Shown: positions 18,087-26,083 of the stretch, in pieces
How the letters are laid out: the number at the start of each line of letters is the position of its first letter
Position numbering within the stretch: position 1 is the stretch's first letter
NCBI RefSeq assembly: GCF_019599265.1
Contig: NZ_JAHZTC010000003.1
Location: 186,001 to 250,000 of the forward strand
Length of the DNA: 64,000 nt
Direction: 5' to 3'
Source: Pontibacter sp. HSC-14F20
GTDB taxonomy: Bacteria; Bacteroidota; Bacteroidia; Cytophagales; Hymenobacteraceae
The notes under the pieces: generated by a model
Told to the model about the DNA's origin: nothing
What the model saw: only the letters and a program-made list of their open reading frames with translations
Database searches by the model: none
Translations under genes and position numbers: made by a program

Positions 18087-19136
18087 ATGGACAACAAAGT
18101 AATTGAAAGTCTAAAAAGAGGTATATACAAGCCTATATCTCCAACATTAGTTATATCGCATCATCACTATTACTTTAGTTTAAAGACTCTACTCTACTAT
18201 AATTCCAAAATAACAAAAGCTAAAAAAAACCTTAGACTCTTAGATACGACTTATGTAAAGCATAAATACACTTTTCAGGATTGGCTACATGAAAGGTTTC
18301 CTTTAGAACCTATTGAGGAGTATCAGGACGCTGTATATCTACCAAGTGAAGAGTATGATAAGATTTATGATGCGCGATTTACCGCTAACCAAAACCACAT
18401 TAACAATGGCATAATTAGCCTTAAAAATGCTTTCGTTCCTGTATATAATATTAGTGCAATACCTGATAAAATTTTAGATTATGCTATAAGTATAGCTCAA
18501 GAAAGAATTAATCAAATTGAATCTAAAGACGTTTTGTATGATATCAGACAAATGAATTTATACTCTCTTAGCACATTGCTCACAGCTAAGCAGACAAGAT
18601 TATATTTAAATGCCAATATTGAGTCTGATACAGAAAATACGGAATATGAAATTGCTCTAAGCAATGATTTAGACGAAGATTCAGCATATTCCTATGTAGT
18701 ATATTCTGCATACCTTAAGTGGCTAATGTGGTTTAAAGAAGATTCTAAAAGCAAGCAGCCACAGTTATTTAATGTTATACCTGAAATAGATTCATACAAA
18801 GTGAAAACAGAATTGCTTGAGCCATCAAGCGATACCAAACAAAAAGTTATCGCATTGTTTCACTTTTATAATGGCGATTCTATCTCTTTAGATAATTGTG
18901 AGGTGTTTGCTGCAAAGTATGAATACAAATCAGGTCGTAAACTCTACCAGCATTTCGGAACTTTCTGTAATAAGTCCGAAAGAATTGGCAGAACAATTCC
19001 ATTCACCAAAACAAAGATGCGCAACAAAGCAAAACTTATTGAGAATGCAATTCAAATGTTACCAGAACACAAAAGAGAATTAGCAATATGCGAACTGGAA
19101 GAAATAAACATGATTATAGAAAACGAGCTTTTTTAA
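18087..19136 (+). CDS. Hypothetical protein of the integrated element
   Basis: 349 residues, AT-rich codons, no signal peptide or membrane segment. N-terminal part has a WLHERFPLEPIEEYQDA stretch; the C-terminal third (KVIALFHFYNGDSI..., YKSGRKLYQHFGTFCNKSERIG) resembles a segment I associate with hypothetical proteins next to integrases in Bacteroidetes elements. I do not know its function. It follows the integrase after 48 bases, in the same direction. Confidence 0.65.
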   Translation: MDNKVIESLKRGIYKPISPTLVISHHHYYFSLKTLLYYNSKITKAKKNLRLLDTTYVKHKYTFQDWLHERFPLEPIEEYQDAVYLPSEEYDKIYDARFTANQNHINNGIISLKNAFVPVYNISAIPDKILDYAISIAQERINQIESKDVLYDIRQMNLYSLSTLLTAKQTRLYLNANIESDTENTEYEIALSNDLDEDSAYSYVVYSAYLKWLMWFKEDSKSKQPQLFNVIPEIDSYKVKTELLEPSSDTKQKVIALFHFYNGDSISLDNCEVFAAKYEYKSGRKLYQHFGTFCNKSERIGRTIPFTKTKMRNKAKLIENAIQMLPEHKRELAICELEEINMIIENELF

Positions 19137-19224
19137 AAGATAACCACTTTTAACCAGTTATCACCAGTTACCGTTTTTGTAGTACTTGACCTTTACGATA
19201 AGTTTAATCTAAACACTTGTCATA

Positions 19225-19545
19225 ATGGTAATTCTACAACTCACAGGCGACGAATTAAGCCGACTTATTCAAGGGGCGGTGCATCAGGCCATAAGCAGCG
19301 CACCCCAACAAAACATCCTTACTACCGACGAACTATATACAGTTCAGGAGGCGGCAGAATTTCTGAAAATATCACAGGCAACAGTTTACGCAAAAGTACA
19401 AACTAGGGAACTGCCTGTGAGCAAGAGAGGCGGTCGTCTGTATTTCTCGAAGCTGGAGCTAATTGACTACGTGAAAAGTGGGCGCAAACTCACAGCTGCA
19501 GAGATTGCAGCGAAATCGACAATTAATGTAAACCCCAAAAATTAA
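19225..19545 (+). CDS. Helix-turn-helix (excisionase/MerR-type) DNA-binding protein
   Basis: 106 residues. The C-terminal half is an HTH_17 domain: YTVQEAAEFLKISQATVYAKVQ, followed by the wing RELPVSKRGGRLYFSKLELIDYV. Proteins of this type sit beside integrases in Bacteroidetes mobile elements and act as recombination directionality factors or regulators. The N-terminal 35 residues are a short helix of unknown role. Position between the integrase side and the replication genes fits an Xis/regulator task. Confidence 0.8.
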   Translation: MVILQLTGDELSRLIQGAVHQAISSAPQQNILTTDELYTVQEAAEFLKISQATVYAKVQTRELPVSKRGGRLYFSKLELIDYVKSGRKLTAAEIAAKSTINVNPKN

Positions 19546-19549
19546 GGTT

Positions 19550-19759
19550 ATGCGGACGAAACATAACCTTAATTCGGGTAAATCTTTATTTGAAGTAAGT
19601 AAAGATACCAAAATTCGACACTTCTTGAAAGCTGTTCCCTACTTGGACTTCACACCAACGGGTTTAACTAACATTGCCAAGCGATTTAGTATTACAGTAA
19701 GCGAACTGCAAGAGCATATAGATAAGTACCAGGCAAAGGAGGACCGCACAAATGGATAA
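19550..19759 (+). CDS. Small hypothetical protein
   Basis: 69 residues, begins four bases after the HTH gene's stop and overlaps the start of the ATPase gene by eight bases, so it is embedded in a tight operon. The second half (TPTGLTNIAKRFSITVSELQEHIDKY) looks like a helix-turn-helix or LysM-like helical unit, which hints at DNA or protein binding. No family recognised. Confidence 0.6.
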   Translation: MRTKHNLNSGKSLFEVSKDTKIRHFLKAVPYLDFTPTGLTNIAKRFSITVSELQEHIDKYQAKEDRTNG

Positions 19760-20987
19760 CCCACAGCCGAACTTCAATTTTGGGGCTCTATCATTTGATG
19801 AGGTAAAGCAGGAAACCGAGCAACTCCAAAAGCAGCCCTCCAAAAAGGGGAAAGCTGAAAAGGGCAAAGCAGATGAGGACCCGATAGAAAAGCACTTAGA
19901 AACGGTATTGACTACTCAGGCAGTGCTTAGGGAGCGCAAAGCACAGGACATCAAGTTTTCTGACCCCGTGTTACTGCAAAATGATAACGCTATCATATTC
20001 CCGCACACTATAAACGTCATACAAGGCCCTGCGGGCTCGCATAAGAGCAGACTGGCAGAGATGATTGTAGCAGCTATCATTAAGCTACCCGATTGCAGGC
20101 ACGAGCTTCTAAACATCACGTTGCACCCCTTTGCGGCAAAGTATACAGCCGTGTATTCAGATACGGAGCGGAACCTAACAGAGCAGCTACCCTTTGCCCT
20201 GCAATCAATCCAACTTAAAGCAGGGTACGCAAAGGCAGACCACCCCGCAAACTTTGAGTACCTGAGCCTTTTGCAAGTGCCCCGAAAGTACCGCTTTGAA
20301 ACACTGGCTAAGTACCTGGAACAGTTACAGCACCGGATAAGCACCCCCCTGTTTATTGTGTTAGACGTTTCTACGGACTGTATAGAGGACTTCAATAAGG
20401 TAGATAAGAGCATGGAGCTTATAGACCTGATGAATATTGCCATTAACGAGCATGACGTGATATTCCTTTGCCTGATACACGAAAACCCGAAAAGTGATAA
20501 GGCACGGGGGCACTTTGGAACAGAGCTGATGAACAAAGCCAGTACGGTTATGCAGGTAGGCTTTGAGAAAGACGCAAGCCAGAATGATACCGACCTGATA
20601 CGGGTTAAGTACCTAAAGTGCCGTAGCACTGCCAGACATACCCCGTTTTACATGAAGTACAGCGATGCAGCTAAAGGGCTTGTCCTGGCAGACGATAGCG
20701 AGGTAGCAGGCCTGATAAACACCCGCAAACACAAGGCCCCCGCTGAGGACATGATAGAGCATATTGAGATGTACTTAGGCGATGGTAGCAAGATGAAAAG
20801 ACGCGAGCTTATGGACAGGCTATGCAAAGAGTTTGGAGCCAAAGACAGGACCATAGATGACCGCCTTAAGAGCATTGTAGATTCAGAGATGGAGCTATAC
20901 GATAACGAGGGCAATTCATGTTGGCTGCACAAGGAACAGGCGCAAAAAGAGATACTGTACAGCCTTAAGCCTGCCAAACCCCTGTAA
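19752..20987 (+). CDS. RepA-like AAA ATPase (putative replicative helicase/loader)
   Basis: 411 residues. Walker A variant GPAGSHKSRL at about residues 97-106, Walker B-like PLFIVLDVST, and a sensor-like segment FLCLIHENPKSDKARGHFG fit the RecA-fold AAA_25/RepA group found in plasmids and integrative elements. An acidic/basic linker precedes it (KKGKAEKGKADEDP), and the C-terminal 80 residues look like a winged helix (KRRELMDRLCKEFGAKDRTIDDRLKSIV). It likely unwinds or loads at an origin; the array just downstream of its stop and the primase-like gene after it support this. Confidence 0.75.
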   Translation: MDNPQPNFNFGALSFDEVKQETEQLQKQPSKKGKAEKGKADEDPIEKHLETVLTTQAVLRERKAQDIKFSDPVLLQNDNAIIFPHTINVIQGPAGSHKSRLAEMIVAAIIKLPDCRHELLNITLHPFAAKYTAVYSDTERNLTEQLPFALQSIQLKAGYAKADHPANFEYLSLLQVPRKYRFETLAKYLEQLQHRISTPLFIVLDVSTDCIEDFNKVDKSMELIDLMNIAINEHDVIFLCLIHENPKSDKARGHFGTELMNKASTVMQVGFEKDASQNDTDLIRVKYLKCRSTARHTPFYMKYSDAAKGLVLADDSEVAGLINTRKHKAPAEDMIEHIEMYLGDGSKMKRRELMDRLCKEFGAKDRTIDDRLKSIVDSEMELYDNEGNSCWLHKEQAQKEILYSLKPAKPL

Positions 20988-20995
20988 ACAAGTCG

Positions 20996-21082
20996 TTTGC
21001 ACGATTGCAAACACCTTTGCAAGACTACTTTGCACGTTTGCAGGTTTGCAAACCCCTATATACGCATTTGCAAGCTGCAAAC
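20996..21082. repeat. Iteron-like array of TTTGCA/TGCAAA
   Basis: Eight copies of the hexamer in 87 bases: TTTGCA at 20996, 21016, 21029, 21037, 21045 and 21067, and its reverse TGCAAA at 21006 and 21076. Most spacings are 8-13 bp. The copy at 21045 extends to GTTTGCAAAC, a palindrome. The array begins right after the ATPase stop and ends before the likely start of the primase-like gene, the place expected for an origin or autoregulatory site. An open frame from 21005 crosses it but encodes the repeats themselves. Confidence 0.65.
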
Positions 21083-21112
21083 GTACATTGCCTATCCCAT
21101 AACAATAGCTGT

Positions 21113-22369
21113 ATGATGTTGTATAGATACGTATTGGAGCCCCTGCCAGACTATAAGTTTGACAAGAAGCGCACCAGGGTAGCACATTGCCCGTGCGGAA
21201 AGAATAACAATGACGGGAAGTTTGCCCCCTATATCGGGTATGATGACAGGGGGCATTGCCACAGTTGCGGGCTTAACTTCATAGCCCCGCACACGTGCCC
21301 CGAATGCCACAGCCGAAGCGCATTCAGCAGGTACATAGATACCCAGGACGGGAACACGTATGTAGATGACCACTTAGGGTACTGCCATACCTGCAAGCAT
21401 CACGAAGTGCCCCCTAAGGAACACGAGAAAACCCGAAAGACCGAACCGGATAACAAACCCGCACGGGTAGCACCCCCAAAGGCTGAAAAGCCCTTTAAGC
21501 AAACGAGCTACGTACCTACGGACACGTTTAAGGCCACGCTAAGAGCATATCAGGCAAACCACCTTATACAGTTCCTAAACCGCCTGTATGGAGCTGACAT
21601 CACAGCGCAACTGATAGCCCGTTACTATGTAGGCACTTCTAAGCACTGGCAGGGTGCAACGGTATTCTATCAGATAGATAAGGCAGGACGTATCAGAGCA
21701 GGCAAGGTAATGCTTTACGACCCCAACACAGGCAAACGGGTAAAACAGCCACAGGACCACTTTACATACCTGCACACGGCCCTAAAACTGAAAGACTACA
21801 CCTTAGAACAGTGTTTCTTTGGCGAACACCTGCTAAGCACTGAACCCAGTAAAACCGTTGCCATAGTTGAGAGCGAAAAAACCGCTATGATAGCAAGTGC
21901 CTTTGTGCCTGGCTATATCTGGCTTGCATCGGGAGGAATGCAGGGCCTGACCCCCGCTAAATGGCAGGCACTCAAAGGGCGTAGGGTAGTGCTATACCCC
22001 GATACTAACGGCTTTGAGGATTGGAGCAAAAAGGCTGAACAGATGCAGGACATAACAGAGAGTTGCACCGTAGCGACCCTGTTACAGAGCAGGGCCACAG
22101 CCTTAGAGATAAAAGCGGGCTTAGATCTGGCAGATTACCTAATAGCGTGGGGCGTTAAACCAGAGCAGGCCGCACCAAGCCCCCAAGCAAAACGAGAGTA
22201 CTACCACATGAGTTATACAGAGCTAATAGCGGAATTGGGCAGAGATGGGGCACGGGCAAAGGCGGAATACTATAAAAAGCTTGCAAGGCAGTTCAGATCC
22301 TGCACAACCTACATTCTGCACACCTGCCAACTCCTGACCACCTATCAAAATCACTATATTAATTGCTAA
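21113..22369 (+). CDS. Zinc-finger/Toprim primase-like protein (DUF6371-type)
   Basis: About 418 residues. I place the start at the ATG pair 21113/21116 (MMLYRYVLEPLPDYKF) because the longer frame from 21005 would translate the iteron array. N-terminus: zinc-binding cysteines in CPCGKNNND, GHCHSCGLN, HTCPECHS and GYCHTCKHH. Middle: GATVFYQID and Toprim-like KTVAIVESEKTAMIAS, WLASGG, VVLYPDTNGFEDW. This is the layout of Bacteroidetes element primase-like proteins. It probably primes replication together with the ATPase. The C-terminal helix is lysine/arginine-rich. Confidence 0.75.
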   Translation: MMLYRYVLEPLPDYKFDKKRTRVAHCPCGKNNNDGKFAPYIGYDDRGHCHSCGLNFIAPHTCPECHSRSAFSRYIDTQDGNTYVDDHLGYCHTCKHHEVPPKEHEKTRKTEPDNKPARVAPPKAEKPFKQTSYVPTDTFKATLRAYQANHLIQFLNRLYGADITAQLIARYYVGTSKHWQGATVFYQIDKAGRIRAGKVMLYDPNTGKRVKQPQDHFTYLHTALKLKDYTLEQCFFGEHLLSTEPSKTVAIVESEKTAMIASAFVPGYIWLASGGMQGLTPAKWQALKGRRVVLYPDTNGFEDWSKKAEQMQDITESCTVATLLQSRATALEIKAGLDLADYLIAWGVKPEQAAPSPQAKREYYHMSYTELIAELGRDGARAKAEYYKKLARQFRSCTTYILHTCQLLTTYQNHYINC

Positions 22370-22448
22370 AGTATATTAACTAACATATATTAGTTATTGA
22401 TTCCAACAGAATCAGAGTTATATTTCACTCTTACACTAAAAATTCAGA

Positions 22449-22847
22449 ATGAAAAAAACATCTACACTCATCATTGTTATCCTATTAAGTGTGATAACAG
22501 GATCTTTTGCACAAACTCAGACAGGCAATGACCCAATGTACAACTCATTACCAAAAGCTAAATCAAGTGTAGTTGAACAAGGCAGCATTACTGAGGCAGG
22601 CGATCACCTTATTGCGGCATCTGAGAGCTATTCTTTGGCAAAGTTCACACCCGCTATTTTAGGAACGGCCGGAGCTATACTGATAATTAAAAGTGATCAT
22701 GACGAAATTGGATATGGAGTAAGTGCAGCCGGTGTTTTAGCAGCAATTTATTTCGGTTTACGAGGGGATAGCCAGTTAAAAAAAGCTGGCAGAAAATTAC
22801 AACTGTATTCTGGAAACAAGGGATTGGGGATGTCGCTAAAGCTATAA
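22449..22847 (+). CDS. Exported small hypothetical protein
   Basis: 132 residues with a signal peptide (MKKTSTLIIVILLSVITGSFAQ) and a central hydrophobic hairpin (FTPAILGTAGAILIIKS; GYGVSAAGVLAAIYFGL) that could lie in the inner or outer membrane. No family recognised. AT-rich leader with no obvious promoter match. It is the last plus-strand gene of normal length in the element. Confidence 0.6.
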   Translation: MKKTSTLIIVILLSVITGSFAQTQTGNDPMYNSLPKAKSSVVEQGSITEAGDHLIAASESYSLAKFTPAILGTAGAILIIKSDHDEIGYGVSAAGVLAAIYFGLRGDSQLKKAGRKLQLYSGNKGLGMSLKL

Positions 22848-22932
22848 CATTGAGTTTCTCCCTATCATACGCGCGTATGATAGGCTGAAACTCAGTACCA
22901 CTTTGCGATTTTTTGCGCAAAATGTACTGTCA

Positions 22933-23475
22933 TTATGGTCGATATAATTCATAGTTATATTTCTTATACAAATACACAGTGAAAACCTGTTTACTATTAT
23001 CTCCCTTTGCTGTACGGAACCTGCAAACATAATTCTTGCCCGCGTAATCAGTGTACATGCTTCCATCATTAAAGAAATCTGATTTTATCTGTTTCATCCC
23101 ATACGAAGCAACCTCAGCCTTCAATGCTTTTTGGATGTCCGGAGAATGGTGCTGGTAAAATGCATTCATCCGAACTCTTAGAGGCTCACCTAAAATTGTC
23201 TGGTCATCAAGATTTAATATGAAGAATGCAACGGCCCTGTCACTGAAGGAGCCTTGTGGCTCATACCTCCAAGTTATCCCGCCGTATGCGTCCTTACTTG
23301 GCTTTTTGGCTTCATAGAAAACCCAATTGCGCTCTATCAGGTAGTCATTTACCTCTGAATCATCCTTGTCTAACAAGTCGATCATTTGTTTTAGCGTCAA
23401 TTTGTAAGGCTTGGCTTGCCCTATTCCTACTGAAGGTAACAGCATAAGTGCTGTAATAAGTAAAGCTCTAATCAT
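22933..23475 (-). CDS. Exported hypothetical protein
   Basis: 180 residues with signal peptide MIRALLITALMLLPSVGIGQA. The mature part has an alpha/beta pattern with many aromatic residues (WVFYEAKK, ITWRYEP, YVCRFRTAKGDNSKQVFTVYLYKKYNYEL). No known domain recognised. On the opposite strand to the replication genes, with the next minus-strand gene ending 39 bases upstream of its start, so it is a candidate cargo gene. Confidence 0.6.
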   Translation of the reverse strand: MIRALLITALMLLPSVGIGQAKPYKLTLKQMIDLLDKDDSEVNDYLIERNWVFYEAKKPSKDAYGGITWRYEPQGSFSDRAVAFFILNLDDQTILGEPLRVRMNAFYQHHSPDIQKALKAEVASYGMKQIKSDFFNDGSMYTDYAGKNYVCRFRTAKGDNSKQVFTVYLYKKYNYELYRP

Positions 23476-23513
23476 AAAGGCATTATTTACACTGCGAATA
23501 TAACTTATCTTGC

Positions 23514-23828
23514 TTAGAAACTACGAGCTACCAGTATATGAGTGTAGTCAATACCCGTTTTCTCCTCTAAGACCTTGATGGCAGATTCGAGCGATTCCTT
23601 CGCCGTTAGACAGGGGTTTTTGCTGTATGATTCCTGATAGTTCCGCCACCTGCCAGGCACGATGCGAAGAACCCAATGCTTAATCTGGTATTCTTTCGCT
23701 TGACCGCGCTCCCATCCATACAAGACAGGTCGTCGCCTCTTTTCACAATGCTCCTTTGCTTTCCTCATGCTCCAGTAGTCACAGAATACCATGAGCCACA
23801 CACCCGGTCTTAACTCCAATGCTTCCAT
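23514..23828 (-). CDS. Hypothetical protein, 104 residues
   Basis: Soluble, basic protein (MRKAKEHCEKRRRPVLYGWERG) with tryptophan-rich strands and a C-terminal helix (KESLESAIKVLEEKTG). Reads as real coding sequence but no family is recognised. It precedes the 22933-23475 gene in transcription order, so the two may be co-transcribed. Confidence 0.5.
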   Translation of the reverse strand: MEALELRPGVWLMVFCDYWSMRKAKEHCEKRRRPVLYGWERGQAKEYQIKHWVLRIVPGRWRNYQESYSKNPCLTAKESLESAIKVLEEKTGIDYTHILVARSF

Positions 23829-23879
23829 ATCCTAATGCTCTGTTACCTTATACCTGCCTTTCAATATACCTTACTGACC

Positions 23880-24720
23880 GCCTACCGACATAAGTACTCG
23901 CGTATGATAGGCTAAAACACAGCCCGCCTTTTCGTTTTTGTGCGCAAGATCTCACGTTTTCTCACGTCCTAACCACCTTTTTAAGGGCAAAACAGACGGA
24001 AAAAACCGAAAAACACCCCGCTCTTTTTAGGGCTAAACAGTCACAAAAATCACAATAAGCAGCCCTTTTTATGGACTGTAAGAATTACACCCGACCCGTA
24101 CCGATCGGGAGCCATTAACAGTGGATTAACAGTGAATAACATTGAGTTTGCGGACATCACACGTACGCGCGGGAATGTCTACATTTGACAGCACTCAGCC
24201 CTTTTAAAAGGGTGTTGTTTTTGTGGAATTCTGTATACCTGCCAGCAACCGGAAAGCGCACCGGGGGTACATATCCCCTAGCAACCTGCATTCCTTTTTA
24301 TAGTGTTCGGTTTGTTCAGTTCCTGGAAAGCGCGCGCGTAATGACCGTGTTAAAACCTTACTGACCGGCTCCTTTTTTATAGTGTTCAAATCGTTAAGTT
24401 TTGTCAGGTTTTACTCCTTTTTATGGTTTCCGAAAACTCAATAAAACTTAGCAAAACTTAGCATACCCGCGCGTATAGTGACACCGGAAAACTCAGTATA
24501 CCCCTTTTTTATATGCACGAAAACTCAGCACCTAAAAGGCAATACTCAATTACTTTATACCTGCCTTGCACACACCCGCGTAATGACCGTGAAAAAATCT
24601 TCCTACGGTCTTATAAAACTGCCAATACCGACAAGTTCTGACAACACAGAACGCACCTTTTTAAGGGGAAAACAGGCCACAAAATCAACAAAATTCCCCC
24701 TGCCTTTTTGAACTTCTAAA
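23880..24720. repeat. Repeat-rich non-coding stretch of the element
   Basis: No convincing gene. About nine degenerate units of CCTTTTTA followed by a variable AAACAG, GTGTTC or AAAACTCA (near 23976, 24020, 24061, 24197, 24291, 24368, 24413, 24501, 24653) alternate with CGCGCGTA/CGCGTAATGACCGTG units (24160s, 24331, 24465, 24570). A related GCGTATGATAGGCT unit occurs at 22870 and 23898. Some units (AGCCCTTTTAAAAGGGTG) are self-complementary. Could be an origin, transfer site or ncRNA locus. Confidence 0.6.
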
Positions 24721-24742
24721 CCACTCCTTTTGTCGTGCCCCT

Positions 24743-24880
24743 ATGGAATGGTATGAATGGCTTATAATGATTCCCGCTGTAATTATAGGCGGTTGGCTGC
24801 ACGACAAGCAAAGAAAGTATGTAGGCAGAAATTTACATGGCTGGAACCGGACAGCACCCAAAAAGCACAAAAGGAGATAA
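24743..24880 (+). CDS. Possible 45-residue membrane peptide
   Basis: ATG-started frame: a tryptophan-rich N-terminus (MEWYEWL), one hydrophobic stretch (IMIPAVIIGGWL) and a strongly basic tail ending KKHKRR. Size, single membrane helix and positive tail would fit a small membrane peptide. No homologue recognised; it could also be chance. Confidence 0.35.
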   Translation: MEWYEWLIMIPAVIIGGWLHDKQRKYVGRNLHGWNRTAPKKHKRR

Positions 24881-25159
24881 GCCCAAAAAAAGCTTCTCAG
24901 TTGCACGTACACGTATAAGCTTACCCAGCGGTATAGGATCAGTAAGTTAATAGATGATCAGATACCCCCTGCCTTTACCCCCTTTCCTTTAATATTGGCA
25001 GTGAGATAAATTCACGGTCCAGCGGTATAACCGTAGCACGTTGATAGATGGCTTGATACCCCCTACCTTTACCTAAATGTGTTACCCAGGCACATTATCA
25101 GACACGGCATTGTAAAGCTCTTATTGTAAAGCACGACTGTATAACTCTTATTGTCTAAC

Positions 25160-25187
25160 AAGCCGCTCACCTCGGGCGGCTTTTTTG
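25160..25187 (+). terminator. Intrinsic terminator near right end of element
   Basis: Stem AAGCCGC (25160-25166) with GCGGCTT (25176-25182), followed by a run of T. No gene of normal length ends just upstream, so it may close a transcript from the repeat-rich region or the small ORF. Confidence 0.75.
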
Positions 25188-25214
25188 TGTTTATTACAAA
25201 ATATACAGACTGTC

Positions 25215-25236
25215 TGTGTGCAAATTGTGTGTACAT
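25215..25236 (+). promoter_or_regulatory. Candidate integrase arm-type site, right end
   Basis: TGTGTGCAAAT followed directly by TGTGTGTACAT, matching the paired repeat at 16675-16698 by the left end. It lies about 50 bp inside attR. Confidence 0.5.
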
Positions 25237-25286
25237 AAAAAAACACTTAACCCGAATAAACGAGATAAGTGTTTGATTATCAGTGT

Positions 25287-25359
25287 GGGCCCAGCTGGAA
25301 TCGAACCAGCCACCTACTGATTATGAGTCAGTTGCTCTAACCGAATGAGCTATAGGCCC
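25287..25359 (-). tRNA. tRNA-Met (anticodon CAT)
   Basis: On the minus strand a 73-nt cloverleaf: acceptor GGGCCTA paired with TGGGCCC (one G-T), D-arm AGCTCATTCGGTTAGAGC, anticodon stem CTGAC/TCAG around CAT, T-arm GCTGG/CCAGC with TTCGATT. CCA is not encoded. CAT could also mark a lysidine-modified tRNA-Ile2, but the body looks like elongator Met. The gene's 3' half was brought by the element; the original 3' half lies at 16514-16560. Confidence 0.9.
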
Positions 25360-25450
25360 GTTCCCCTTAAAAAAAGGTGCTTCCTTTGATTTGGGAGTGC
25401 AATTCTACATATTTGTGCTGACAATTTCAAATACCAGACAAAAAAATTTC

Positions 25451-26083
25451 GTGGACCTGACAACTGTTAAAAACATCATTTTCGACCTTGGCGGGGTCAT
25501 CATCAACATAGATTACCATAAAAGTATACGCGAACTGGAGCAGTACTGCACCGAAGGCCATACCATCGAGTACAGCCAACGCGCACAGTCTCACCTGTTT
25601 GACCTCTTCGAAACTGGCAACAGCAGCCCCGAGGAGTTTCGCCATCATTTGCGCGAAGCCTACCACCTCGACGCCACCGACGAGCAGATCGACGATGCTT
25701 GGAACGCCATGCTGCTTGATATTCCGGCAGAAAGAATTGAGCTGCTCCGTGAGTTAGGCAAAAAATACCGCATCTTCCTGCTTAGCAATACCAACGCCAT
25801 CCATCTGAAGCGTTTCAACGAGATGGTAGCCCACAGCTTTACCATGCCGAGCCTTGACGCGCTGTTTGAGCAGGCCTACTACTCGCACCTGATCGGGCAG
25901 CGCAAGCCCGACGCCATTGTGTTTGAGCAGATACTGGAGCAGAACGACCTGAAGCGCGAAGAAACGCTATTTATAGACGACAGCATTCAGCACATCGAGA
26001 GTGCCCGAAAGGTGGGTCTGCAGACGCTCTTCCTGGAGCCGCTGCTCACCATCAACCAGGTGTTTAAGGATGCAGTTTCCTAA
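25451..26083 (+). CDS. HAD-family phosphatase (HAD-IA)
   Basis: About 210 residues from the GTG at 25451 (MDLTTVKNIIFDLGGVI). The longer frame begins at a TTG at 25391. Motif I is FDLGGVI (the second Asp position of DxD is Gly, as in several HAD-IA members), motif II is LLSNTN, motif III Lys in GQRKPDAIVF, motif IV LFIDDS. These enzymes hydrolyse phosphomonoesters or haloacids; the substrate is unknown. The C-terminus overlaps the next gene by 14 bases, so the two are translationally linked. Confidence 0.85.
   Translation: MDLTTVKNIIFDLGGVIINIDYHKSIRELEQYCTEGHTIEYSQRAQSHLFDLFETGNSSPEEFRHHLREAYHLDATDEQIDDAWNAMLLDIPAERIELLRELGKKYRIFLLSNTNAIHLKRFNEMVAHSFTMPSLDALFEQAYYSHLIGQRKPDAIVFEQILEQNDLKREETLFIDDSIQHIESARKVGLQTLFLEPLLTINQVFKDAVS

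Larger units (their letters stand above)
16514..25359. mobile_element. Integrated element at tRNA-Met, about 8.8 kb
   Basis: Bounded by near-identical 47-48 bp direct repeats: 16514-16560 (displaced tRNA-Met 3' half) and 25283-25330 (inside the intact tRNA-Met). Gene order from the left end is tyrosine integrase, hypothetical, HTH/excisionase-like, small protein, RepA-like ATPase, iteron-like array, zinc-finger/Toprim protein, exported hypotheticals, repeat-rich non-coding DNA. No relaxase, conjugation or capsid gene is visible, so it resembles a small self-excising replicon or satellite that may depend on a helper. Base use is AT-richer in the first genes, and the AGGTATA heptamer common in the flanks is missing from 18.8 to 23.8 kb. 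Confidence 0.85.

Noticed and set aside
20996-21112. Coding start of the primase-like gene at 21005
   Set aside because: This part translates an iteron array; the domain begins after the ATG at 21113.
24204-24389. Minus-strand ORF of 61 codons in the repeat-rich tail
   Set aside because: Composition follows the repeats and shows no protein-like pattern; the same holds for the plus-strand ORF 24478-24711.
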